64,000 nucleotides of DNA. Source: Marinimicrococcus sp033875255 (GTDB lineage Bacteria > Pseudomonadota > Alphaproteobacteria > Geminicoccales > Geminicoccaceae). The stretch covers positions 186,001 to 250,000 of the forward strand of contig JAWZSN010000003.1 of the NCBI GenBank assembly GCA_033875255.1, in the 5' to 3' direction. Positions 25,122-32,947 of the stretch are shown piece by piece. Below the pieces are notes generated by a model. The model was not told the origin of the DNA. It worked only from the letters and a program-made list of their open reading frames with translations, and searched no databases. The position numbers and the translations under genes were made by a program. The first letter of the stretch is position 1, and every line of letters starts with the position of its first letter.

Positions 25122-26123
25122 ATGGCACTCCTCGAGATCCGCGGCCTGACCGTGGAGTTCCGCACCACGCTGGGGCCTTTGAAGGCGGTCGACGGGCTCG
25201 ATCTCGACGTCGAGAAGGGCGAGATCGTCGGCATCGTCGGCGAGAGCGGCTCGGGCAAGAGTGTGGCCATGCTGGCGGTGATGGGCCTGCTGCCGCGCAC
25301 CACCACGATCACCGCCGAGCGGCTGGCCTTCGACGGTGCCGATCTCCTGAGCCTCTCCACGCGCCGCCGCCGGGCGCTCACCGGCAAGGCCATGGCGATG
25401 ATCTTCCAGGAGCCGATGACCTCGCTCAACCCCTGCTTCACGGTCGGATTCCAGATCGTCGAGGGCCTGCGCCAGCACGAGGGCGGCTCGCGCCGGGCCT
25501 TGCGGGCGCGCGCGGTGGAGCTGCTCGAGAAGGTCGGCATCCCCGCTCCCGAGGAACGTCTCGGCGCCTTTCCCCACCAGCTCTCCGGCGGCATGAGCCA
25601 ACGGGTGATGATCGCCATGGCGATCGCCTGCAACCCGCAGCTTTTGATCGCCGACGAGCCGACCACGGCGCTCGACGTCACCATCCAGGCGCAGATCCTC
25701 GATCTGCTCGTCGAGCTGCAGCGCGAGCGCGGTATGGCGCTGGTCCTGATCACCCACGACATGGGGGTGGTCGCGGAAACCGCCCACCGGGTCTCGGTGC
25801 AGTATGCCGGCCAGCAGGTCGAGCTGCGCGAGGTGAAGGCGCTCTTCGCCGACCCGCGCCATCCCTACACGGCTGCCCTGCTCGAGGCCCTGCCCGAGCG
25901 CTCCTCGGGCCGTCTGCTGCCGACCATCAAGGGCGTCGTGCCGGGCCTGCGCGACCGCCCGCCGGGCTGCCTGTTCGAGCCGCGCTGCCGTTTCGCCACC
26001 GCCCACTGCCGCGCCGTGCCGCCGCCGCTCGCACTGGCCGGCGACGCGCTGGCGCGCTGCCACTACCCGCTCTTCGAGGGGGTGCCGCAGAACCATCCGG
26101 GCACCGCGGAGCGTGCCTCGTGA
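25122..26123 (+). CDS. Peptide/nickel-type ABC transporter ATP-binding protein (DppD-like)
   Basis: A 333-residue ATPase. Walker A is 'GESGSGKS', the signature '[15 protein letters not shown]', Walker B '[14 protein letters not shown]' and the switch 'LITHDMGVV'. The C-terminal oligopeptide-transporter extension with '[20 protein letters not shown]' is the cysteine-bearing tail typical of OppD/DppD proteins, some of which bind a [4Fe-4S] cluster. Its TGA overlaps the GTG of the second ATPase. Confidence 0.92.
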   Translation: MALLEIRGLTVEFRTTLGPLKAVDGLDLDVEKGEIVGIVGESGSGKSVAMLAVMGLLPRTTTITAERLAFDGADLLSLSTRRRRALTGKAMAMIFQEPMTSLNPCFTVGFQIVEGLRQHEGGSRRALRARAVELLEKVGIPAPEERLGAFPHQLSGGMSQRVMIAMAIACNPQLLIADEPTTALDVTIQAQILDLLVELQRERGMALVLITHDMGVVAETAHRVSVQYAGQQVELREVKALFADPRHPYTAALLEALPERSSGRLLPTIKGVVPGLRDRPPGCLFEPRCRFATAHCRAVPPPLALAGDALARCHYPLFEGVPQNHPGTAERAS

Positions 26124-27112
26124 GGGCCGCGGCGGGCGAGGCCGGCCCGGTCCTTCGGGCCGAGGGTCTGGTGCGCAGCTACAAGGTCTCGCGCGGCATG
26201 CTGCGGCCGCCGGTCGAGCTGCAGGCGCTGCGCGGGGTGAGCTTCGGGCTTGATACCGGCCATACCCTGGCGGTGGTGGGCGAGTCGGGCTGCGGCAAGA
26301 GCACGCTGGCGCGGCTGGTGACGATGATCGAGCCGCCCACTGCCGGCCGTCTGCTGATCGACGGCCACGACCCGGCGGAAGGGCCCGCCACGAGGCGGCG
26401 CCTGCGCGAGGCCGTGCAGATCGTCTTCCAGGACCCCTACGGCTCCTTGAATCCGCGCCAGAAGGTGGCCTCGATCCTGGGCGAGCCGCTTCTCATCAAC
26501 CGCCGCATGGGCGCTGCCGAACGGCTCGAGGCGGTGGCCGCGATGATGGCCCAGGTGGGGCTCAGGCCCGAGCAGGCGCAGCGTTACCCCCACATGTTCA
26601 GCGGCGGACAGCGCCAGCGTGTCGCGGTCGCCCGGGCGTTGATGCTCAACCCCCGGATCGTCGTGCTCGACGAGCCGGTCTCGGCCCTCGACCTTTCGAT
26701 CCAGGCGCAGATCCTCAATCTTCTGGTGGAGCTCCAGGACCGCTACCGACTGGCCTACCTTTTCATCTCTCACAATCTCTCCGTCGTTCGGCATTTCGCC
26801 GAGGCGGTGCTGGTGATGTATCTCGGCCGGGTGGTCGAGCATGGCGGCCGCGAGGCGATCTTCGCCAGCCCCCAGCACCCCTATACACGCGCCCTGCTGT
26901 CGGCGAGCCCGACCGCCGACCCGGCGCGCCGCGGGCGGCGCATCAAGCTGGTGGGTGAGCTTCCCTCGCCGCTGCACCCGCCGCCCGGCTGCCCCTTCAA
27001 CCCGCGCTGCCCGCTCGCCAACGAGCGCTGCCGCATCGAGACCCCGCCGCTGCAGCAGCTCAACGGCCGCCTGGTGGCCTGCCATGCGGTCGAGGAGGGG
27101 CGGGCGGACTGA
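26120..27112 (+). CDS. Peptide/nickel-type ABC transporter ATP-binding protein (DppF-like)
   Basis: A 330-residue partner ATPase. Walker A is 'GESGCGKST', '[14 protein letters not shown]' is typical of OppF/DppF, the signature is '[15 protein letters not shown]', and the C-terminal tail '[19 protein letters not shown]' carries the conserved cysteines. GTG 26120 overlaps the preceding TGA by four bases. The gene ends the operon; a leader RNA-like region and terC follow. Confidence 0.92.
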   Translation: MRAAAGEAGPVLRAEGLVRSYKVSRGMLRPPVELQALRGVSFGLDTGHTLAVVGESGCGKSTLARLVTMIEPPTAGRLLIDGHDPAEGPATRRRLREAVQIVFQDPYGSLNPRQKVASILGEPLLINRRMGAAERLEAVAAMMAQVGLRPEQAQRYPHMFSGGQRQRVAVARALMLNPRIVVLDEPVSALDLSIQAQILNLLVELQDRYRLAYLFISHNLSVVRHFAEAVLVMYLGRVVEHGGREAIFASPQHPYTRALLSASPTADPARRGRRIKLVGELPSPLHPPPGCPFNPRCPLANERCRIETPPLQQLNGRLVACHAVEEGRAD

Positions 27113-27144
27113 AGGGGCCTTGCCGCGGAACGCCGCCGCACCCA

Positions 27145-27242
27145 GATCGTTGGGGTAAGCGGGTCCGGGCCCCTCTGGCAGCCGAGGCGTCGGCTGCGAT
27201 GTCGGATCTCAACGGGTCGCGCTGACGCGGCGCACAACGATC
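27145..27242 (+). ncRNA. Candidate structured RNA leader of terC
   Basis: The 98 bases ahead of terC can fold as a closed multi-branch element. GATCGTTG 27145-27152 pairs perfectly with CAACGATC 27235-27242. Inside are a perfect 8-bp hairpin (27178-27185 with 27190-27197, loop GGCG) and a 6-bp hairpin (27216-27221 with 27226-27231, loop CTGA). A competing helix, AGGGGCC 27113-27119 with GGCCCCT 27168-27174, could give an alternative state. The helix closes 12 bases before the start codon, which has no clear Shine-Dalgarno. TerC/Alx genes often carry the Mn-sensing yybP-ykoY riboswitch, but its conserved loop sequences are not evident here. Confidence 0.45.
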
Positions 27243-27254
27243 CGCGGCTGTCTC

Positions 27255-28244
27255 ATGGATGCGTTTCCGGTTTTTCTGGCCGAGCCCTGGCTCGGCAAGC
27301 CCCTGTGGCTGTGGCTTCTGTTTCTCGGGGTCGTCCTGGCCCTTCTGGTCCTCGATCTGGGGCTGCTCAATCGCAAAGACACAACGATCGGCGTGCGGCG
27401 GAGCCTCGTCCTGTCGTCGGGCTACATCGCCGTCGCCTGCCTGTTCGGCTTTTGGGTGTGGTGGTGGATGGGCAGCGCTGCCGCGCTCGACTGGTACACC
27501 GCCTACTTCGTCGAGAAGAGCCTCTCGCTCGACAATGTCTTCGTGATCTCGGTGATCTTCACCTATCTGGCGGTTCCGCGCGAATTTCAGCACCGGGTGC
27601 TGTTCTGGGGCATTCTCGGCGTCATCGTGATGCGCGGCCTGATGATCGCCCTGGGCGTGGCGCTGCTCGACCGCTTCGAGTGGGTCCTCTACCTCTTTGC
27701 CGTGTTCCTGCTGTTCAGCGGGGTGCGGATGCTGACGGTGGGCGACAGCGAGCCGGACATTGCCCGCAATCCGGTGCTGCGCTTCCTGCGCCGGCATTTC
27801 CGCGTCACGCAGAGCATCGAAGGGCCGCGTTTCCTGGTGCGGCAGAAGGATGCGAAAATGGGACGCGACGCCTGGCACGCGACGCCGCTCCTTATCGCCC
27901 TGGTGCTGGTCGAGAGCGCCGATCTGGTGTTCGCGGTCGACAGCATTCCGGCGGTCTTCGCGATCACGCGGGATCCCTACATCGTCTACACCAGCAACAT
28001 CTTCGCCGTTCTCGGTCTGCGCGCCCTCTATTTCGCGCTGGCGGCGATGGTTCACCGCTTCCACTACCTGAAATACGCGCTGGGCGCGGTGCTGATCTTC
28101 ATCGGCGGCAAGATCTTCTATGCCGAGCTGTGGGCCAAGCCGGACCCGGCGGTCTCGCTGCTGGTCACCGCCGGCCTGCTCGGTGGCGGCGTGCTGATCT
28201 CGCTGCTGCGCACCCGCGAGCGGCCGGAGACCGGACGGGCGTGA
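27255..28244 (+). CDS. terC: TerC/Alx-family integral membrane protein, probable manganese exporter
   Basis: A 329-residue protein with about nine membrane helices. Family marks are the acidic membrane motifs 'YFVEKSLSLDNVFVISVIF' and 'LVLVESADLVFAVDSIPAVF', and 'YTSNIFAVLGLRALYFALA'. E. coli Alx and related TerC proteins are linked to Mn2+ export, and the name comes from tellurite resistance. With the mntABCD-mntR importer 6 kb upstream, Mn balance is the most likely role; metalation of exported enzymes, as proposed for Bacillus TerC proteins, is an alternative. ATG 27255 has no clear Shine-Dalgarno, which makes control through the folded leader plausible. Confidence 0.88.
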   Translation: MDAFPVFLAEPWLGKPLWLWLLFLGVVLALLVLDLGLLNRKDTTIGVRRSLVLSSGYIAVACLFGFWVWWWMGSAAALDWYTAYFVEKSLSLDNVFVISVIFTYLAVPREFQHRVLFWGILGVIVMRGLMIALGVALLDRFEWVLYLFAVFLLFSGVRMLTVGDSEPDIARNPVLRFLRRHFRVTQSIEGPRFLVRQKDAKMGRDAWHATPLLIALVLVESADLVFAVDSIPAVFAITRDPYIVYTSNIFAVLGLRALYFALAAMVHRFHYLKYALGAVLIFIGGKIFYAELWAKPDPAVSLLVTAGLLGGGVLISLLRTRERPETGRA

Positions 28245-28247
28245 GCC

Positions 28248-29750
28248 TCAGCGCCGCCAGAAGGCGGGGTGGAGCAGGGCGATCACGGTGAAGAACTCGA
28301 GCCGCCCCATGAGCATGGCGAGCGAGAGCACCCACTTCACCGGGTCGGAGAGCGGGCTGAAATTGCCGCTCGGGCCGATGATCCCGCCCAGCCCGGGGCC
28401 GACATTGGCGATCGCCGTGGCGGCCCCGCTGATGGCGGTGACGAGATCGAGGCCCAGCGCGGCGAGCAGTACCGTGAACACGCCCCACATGCCGATGAAG
28501 AAGAAGACGAAGCTCAAGACGGCGAAGATGATCTCGTTGTCGATGGGCCGGCCGCCATAGTGCGGCCGCGCCACCCGGCTGGGCAGGATGAGGCTCTGTA
28601 CGTAGAGGGTGGAGGCGGTCCACAGGATCTCGAAGCGGAACATCTTGATGCCGCCGGTGGTCGATCCGGTGCACCCGCCCATGATCATCAAGGCGAGAAA
28701 CACGGCGATCGCCGGTGCCCCCCACAGCTGATAGTCCTCGCTGGCGAAGCCGGTGCCGGTGATCACCGCCACGGTGTTGAAGGTCGCGGCGCGCAGCGCG
28801 TCCAGCGGCGCACGCTCGTGGGCGGCCACCAGCCAGAAGGCCAGGCCCAGCGAGGCGCACACGCAGATGGTGGCAAAGAGGCGGATCTGGGTATCGCGCC
28901 AGAGCATGTCGGGGCGCCCCTGCAGGACCGCCACATAGCGCATGAAGGGCAGGGCCCCCAGGAACATGAAGCCGATCAGGACCCATTCCGCGGCGGGATT
29001 CTCGAAGGCGCCGACGGACGCGTCGCGGGTGCCGAAGCCGCCGGTCGAGACGCCGGTAAAGGAGTGGTTCACCGCGTCGAACAGGCTGAAGCCGCAGGCG
29101 CGCAGCGCCAGCACGCACAAGACCGCCATGCCCAGATAGACGGTAAGCAGCCGGCTTACGATGGAGCCGGTGTGGGGGAGCAGCTTTTCCGAGCGGTCGG
29201 AGCTTTCGCGGCGAAAGAGCTGCATGCCGCCGACCCGCAGGAAGGGCAGCATGATCAGCGCCACGAGGATGATGCCGATGCCGCCCTGAAGCTGGAGGAT
29301 CGAGCGCCACAGCAGGATGCCGCGCGGCATCTCCTCGAGCCCCGACATCACCGTCGAGCCGGTGGTGGTGAGGCCGGAGACGGTCTCGAAGATGGCGTCG
29401 GCCGGGCGGAGCCCGACGGTGCCGAGCTGGAAGGGCAGCGAGGCGAAGGCGGCGACCGCCACCCAGGTCAGGGTGGTGAGCAGGAAGGCGGTGCGGACGT
29501 CGACGGGCCCCGCCTCGCGGCGGCAGCTCAGCAGGAGCAGCACGCCCACGAACAGCGAGATCGCGCTCGAGCCGAGAAAGCCCCACCAGTTGGGATGGTC
29601 GTCGAAGAGGTCGGCGGTCATCGGCAGCAGCATCGAGAGCGCCAGCACGATGAGGAGCCAGCCGACGGCGATCAGCACGGTGGTGTACCGCGCCTCGCGG
29701 GTCGGGACCGCCACGCTTCTGGGTCGAGGGATGGTCTGATGCACCGGCAT
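28248..29750 (-). CDS. trkH: Trk-type potassium uptake protein TrkH (paralogue 1)
   Basis: A 500-residue inner-membrane K+ translocating subunit of the TrkH/KtrB superfamily. Four pore repeats are visible through their selectivity-like loops: 'VSGLTTTGSTVM', 'FTGVSTGGFGT', 'ITGTGFASED' and 'ANVGPGLGGIIG'. The 'MGGCTGSTTGGIKMFR' segment is strongly conserved in the family. TrkH works with cytoplasmic NAD/ATP-binding TrkA, which is not in the window. A close paralogue lies 0.9 kb upstream beyond a PAP2 gene, with near-identical C termini. The gene is convergent with terC, with a three-base gap. Confidence 0.92.
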   Translation of the reverse strand: MPVHQTIPRPRSVAVPTREARYTTVLIAVGWLLIVLALSMLLPMTADLFDDHPNWWGFLGSSAISLFVGVLLLLSCRREAGPVDVRTAFLLTTLTWVAVAAFASLPFQLGTVGLRPADAIFETVSGLTTTGSTVMSGLEEMPRGILLWRSILQLQGGIGIILVALIMLPFLRVGGMQLFRRESSDRSEKLLPHTGSIVSRLLTVYLGMAVLCVLALRACGFSLFDAVNHSFTGVSTGGFGTRDASVGAFENPAAEWVLIGFMFLGALPFMRYVAVLQGRPDMLWRDTQIRLFATICVCASLGLAFWLVAAHERAPLDALRAATFNTVAVITGTGFASEDYQLWGAPAIAVFLALMIMGGCTGSTTGGIKMFRFEILWTASTLYVQSLILPSRVARPHYGGRPIDNEIIFAVLSFVFFFIGMWGVFTVLLAALGLDLVTAISGAATAIANVGPGLGGIIGPSGNFSPLSDPVKWVLSLAMLMGRLEFFTVIALLHPAFWRR

Positions 29751-29871
29751 GCTGAATGCGGCCCGTCTTTGTCATGCCTCGGCCGCTGTGCGGCGCTGGC
29801 GGGGTCCTGCCCGTGGAGTGCGTGTTTACGGCGTCCGGGTCAACCGGCGGGGATCGGCAGACGTGCCGGGC

Positions 29872-30630
29872 TCAGCCTTCCGGCTGTGCGGCGCGGCGCT
29901 GCGCCCACAGGGTGGCGAGCCAGCAAAGGGTCGCCCAGGCGGCCCCTGCCGACCAGCCAGCCAGCACGTCGGACGGCCAGTGCACCCCAAGATAGACGCG
30001 GCTGATGCCAACCAGCACGGTGAGCAGCACGGCCAGCGCCAGGAAGTAGATCTTGAGGTGGCGGCCCGGCTGCACACGGGCCAAAAGCACGCCCAGGGTC
30101 AGGTAGACGGCGGCCGACATCATGGCGTGGCCGCTCGGGAAGCTCGCTGTGTAGACCTCGCTGCCGTGCGGCACCAGGTCGGGGCGGGGCCGCGCATAGC
30201 CGAACTTGAGGGCAAGGCTCAAGACCATCCCCCCCGCCACGGAGGCGGCGATCACCAGCGCCGGGAAGCGACGCCGATCGAACAGAAGCCAGCCGCAGAT
30301 GGCCAGAGTGAGCAGGCTGAGAAAGGCGATGCCGCCGAGCGCGGTGAAGTCGCGCATCATCTCCTCGAACCAGCGCGGGCCGATGGGGTCGGAGGGATCG
30401 GCGACGTTGCGGAGCGCGAGGAGGATCCGCTCGTCCGTCGCCCGGGTCTCGCCCTCCACCACCTCGTCGGCGATGGTCATGAAGGACCAGCTCGTGGCGC
30501 CGAGCAGTCCCAGCGCCATTACCACGGCCAGCTCGGCCCGTATGAGGCGAAGCGCCGCCTGGCCGTAGGAAAGGGTGGCAAGCCCCAGCCGGGCAAGCTC
30601 GGTGCGGCGGGCGAACGGGCTCCAGCGCAT
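29872..30630 (-). CDS. PAP2-superfamily membrane phosphatase
   Basis: A 252-residue membrane protein with about six helices and the complete PAP2 catalytic triad of motifs: 'KFGYARPRPDL', 'SFPSGHAMM' and 'SRVYLGVHWPSDVLAGW'. The histidine in the second motif is the general acid and that in the third the nucleophile. These enzymes dephosphorylate phosphatidate, undecaprenyl diphosphate or related lipids at the periplasmic face. It lies between two trkH paralogues on the same strand, three bases after the stop of the upstream one. The lipid link agrees with the phospholipase D-type gene further upstream. Confidence 0.9.
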   Translation of the reverse strand: MRWSPFARRTELARLGLATLSYGQAALRLIRAELAVVMALGLLGATSWSFMTIADEVVEGETRATDERILLALRNVADPSDPIGPRWFEEMMRDFTALGGIAFLSLLTLAICGWLLFDRRRFPALVIAASVAGGMVLSLALKFGYARPRPDLVPHGSEVYTASFPSGHAMMSAAVYLTLGVLLARVQPGRHLKIYFLALAVLLTVLVGISRVYLGVHWPSDVLAGWSAGAAWATLCWLATLWAQRRAAQPEG

Positions 30631-30633
30631 CGC

Positions 30634-32154
30634 TCAGCGCCGCCAGAAGGCGGGGTGGAGCAGCACGAGGATGGTGAAGAACTCGAGGCGTCCCATCAGC
30701 ATGGCCAGTGTCAGCACCCATTTGACCGGGTCGGAGAGCGGCAGGAAGTTGCCGGCCGGGCCGATGATGCCGCCAAGGCCGGGGCCGACATTGGCGAGCG
30801 CGGTGGCGGCCGCGGTGATCGCGGTGACCAGGTCGAGCCCGAGCGCGCCCAGTACCACCGAGAACAGCCCCCAGGTTCCCATGAAGAAGAAGGCGAAGCT
30901 CAGCACGGCGATGATGATCTCGTTGTCGACCGGCCGCCCGCCATAGCGCGGCCGGGTGACGCGGTTCGGCAGGATCAGGCTCTGCACATAGAGCGTGGCG
31001 GAGATCCACAAGATCTCGAAGCGGAACATCTTGATACCGCCGGCGGTCGAGCCGGTGCAGCCGCCCATGATGGTCAGCGCCAGCACCACAGCGATCGGCG
31101 GCGCCCCCCAGAGCTGGTAGTCCTCGGTGGCGAAGCCCGTGGTGGTGATCACCGAGACGACGGCGAAGGCGGCGGCGCGCGGCGCGTCGAGCAGGGAGCG
31201 GTCGCGGGCGAGCACCAGCCACAGAGTGAGCGCCAGTGCCGCCACCACACAGATCCCCAGCAGCAGGCGGATCTGGCTGTCGTTCCAGAACATGTCGGGG
31301 CGGCCCTGGAGGACCGCCACGTAGCGCATGAAGGGCAGGGCGCCCAGGAACATGAAGAGAACGAGCACCCATTCGGCGGCGGGGTTGGCGAAGGCGCCGA
31401 CGGAGGCGTCGCGGGTTCCGAACCCCCCGGTAGAGACCGCTGTGAAGGCGTGATTAACGGCGTCGAACAGGCTGAGCCCGCAGGCCCTGAGGGCCAGGAT
31501 GCACAACAGTGCCAGGCCCAGATAGACCGTCAGCAGCCGGCTCACCATGGCGCCGGTGTGCGGCAGCAGCTTCTCCGAGCGATCCGAGCTTTCCGTGCGG
31601 AAGAGCTGCATGCCGCCGACCCGCAGGAAGGGCAGCATCACCAGCGCCACCACGACGATGCCGATTCCGCCCAGCAGCTGCAGGATCGAGCGCCACAGCA
31701 AGATGCCGCGCGGCGCCGTGTCGAGCTCCGTCATGACCGTCGAGCCGGTGGTGGTGAGGCCCGATACCGTCTCGAAGACCGCATCGGTGAGCGACAGGCC
31801 GACCGCGCCGAGCTGGAAGGGAAGCGAGCCGAACGCCGCCACCGCCACCCAGGTGAGCGTGGTGAGCAGGAAGGCGGCGCGCAGGTCGAGCGGCCCCCGG
31901 TCGCGCCGGCAGCCCAGGAGCAGCGCCACGCCGGCGAACAGGGAGATGCCGCTGGAGGCGAGGAAGCCTTTCCAGTCGGGATGGTCCTGGAAGAGGTCCG
32001 CGGTCATGGGCAGCAGCATCGTCACCGCCAGCACGACGAGCAGCCAGCCGATCGCCACGAGCACCGTCTCGATGCCGACGAGACCACGCTCCGCATAGCG
32101 GGGTCCCACCGGTCGCCGCTGGGCCGGAAGGGGTAGGGTGGAATGGGCGCGCAT
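30634..32154 (-). CDS. trkH: Trk-type potassium uptake protein TrkH (paralogue 2)
   Basis: A 506-residue TrkH-family protein, strongly similar to paralogue 1 over its whole length, including 'SDRSEKLLPHTG', 'MGGCTGSTAGGIKMFR' and 'GRLEFFTILVLLHPAFWRR'. ATG 32154 gives an N-terminal extension equal in length to paralogue 1; ATG 32211, one base after the preceding stop codon, would add 19 residues and is also possible. Sequence differences lie mostly in the N terminus and third repeat, so the two may differ in affinity or ion preference. Tandem trkH copies in alphaproteobacteria are usually served by one TrkA encoded elsewhere. Confidence 0.9.
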   Translation of the reverse strand: MRAHSTLPLPAQRRPVGPRYAERGLVGIETVLVAIGWLLVVLAVTMLLPMTADLFQDHPDWKGFLASSGISLFAGVALLLGCRRDRGPLDLRAAFLLTTLTWVAVAAFGSLPFQLGAVGLSLTDAVFETVSGLTTTGSTVMTELDTAPRGILLWRSILQLLGGIGIVVVALVMLPFLRVGGMQLFRTESSDRSEKLLPHTGAMVSRLLTVYLGLALLCILALRACGLSLFDAVNHAFTAVSTGGFGTRDASVGAFANPAAEWVLVLFMFLGALPFMRYVAVLQGRPDMFWNDSQIRLLLGICVVAALALTLWLVLARDRSLLDAPRAAAFAVVSVITTTGFATEDYQLWGAPPIAVVLALTIMGGCTGSTAGGIKMFRFEILWISATLYVQSLILPNRVTRPRYGGRPVDNEIIIAVLSFAFFFMGTWGLFSVVLGALGLDLVTAITAAATALANVGPGLGGIIGPAGNFLPLSDPVKWVLTLAMLMGRLEFFTILVLLHPAFWRR

Positions 32155-32212
32155 CGCAGAGGCCCCAGCAGGGAGTGACCGCGCCGGAGCGGGCGCACCG
32201 GCGATCCGCATC

Positions 32213-32947
32213 CTAGGACTGGCTCGCGGTCGAGCCTACGGTGTTGCTGTCGCGGTGCGACACGGCCACCAGATCGGCCACCACCGGCAGATGATCGGAG
32301 GCCAGCCGCGCCAGAGGCGAGGTCCAGACCTGCGGCTTGCGGCGCGCCCGGCAGTGGCGCAGCACCATCCGGTCGAGCGGCAGCACCGGCGCCCAGCTCG
32401 GGAAGGTCCGGAGCTTGAAGAGCTGGTCGGCGACCTCGTCCAGCCGCCCGAGGGCGCGCGCGCAGGGCCGCCATTCGTTGAAGTCGCCGAGCACCACGGT
32501 GGGCAGGCGAGGGCCGCGCCTGAGCATGCCGGCGAGGCGCAGGATGTGCCGCTCGCGGCATCGCGCCTTGAGATCGAGATGGGTGACGATGACGCGCCAG
32601 CGCCGCCCGTCGGGTCCGCGCAGCTCGGCGTCGAGCAGGCCGCGCGGCTCGAGGCAGACATGCCGGAAGCGCAGCTTGGCCACTGCCACCGTTGGCAGCC
32701 GGGTGAGCAGGGCATTGCCGAAGCCGCCCTCTCCGTCGATCAGCATCGGCCCGTCATGGCAGGTCATGCCGAGCCGCTCGGCCAGCTCCTGGGCCTGGTC
32801 GAGGCGGCTGCGGCGCGGTCGCCCCTCGACCTCCTGCAGGCCGATCACGTCGGCGTCGATCCGCCTTAGCACCTTGGCCACGCGCTCGATGTCGACCCGC
32901 CGGTCGATCCCGCGGCAGGCGTGGACGTTGTAGGAGACGACCCGCAT
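32213..32947 (-). CDS. Endonuclease/exonuclease/phosphatase-family protein
   Basis: A 244-residue cytoplasmic hydrolase of the EEP (DNase I-like) fold, with the metal and catalytic motifs in order: 'VVSYNVHACRG', 'DVIGLQEVEG', 'VIVTHLDL', 'VVLGDFNEW' and 'LASDHLPVVADL'. ATG 32947 shares its A with the TGA of the preceding gene (TGATG), which fixes the start and implies coupled translation. The family cleaves phosphodiesters or phosphomonoesters (DNA, inositol phosphates, sphingomyelin). Coupling to a phospholipase D-like protein favours a phospholipid or head-group substrate over DNA, but that is inference. Confidence 0.88.
   Translation of the reverse strand: MRVVSYNVHACRGIDRRVDIERVAKVLRRIDADVIGLQEVEGRPRRSRLDQAQELAERLGMTCHDGPMLIDGEGGFGNALLTRLPTVAVAKLRFRHVCLEPRGLLDAELRGPDGRRWRVIVTHLDLKARCRERHILRLAGMLRRGPRLPTVVLGDFNEWRPCARALGRLDEVADQLFKLRTFPSWAPVLPLDRMVLRHCRARRKPQVWTSPLARLASDHLPVVADLVAVSHRDSNTVGSTASQS

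Noticed and set aside
27113..27254. yybP-ykoY (Mn2+) riboswitch upstream of terC
   Set aside because: The gene family fits, but the conserved loop sequences that I know for this class are not recognisable, so I report only a structured leader.
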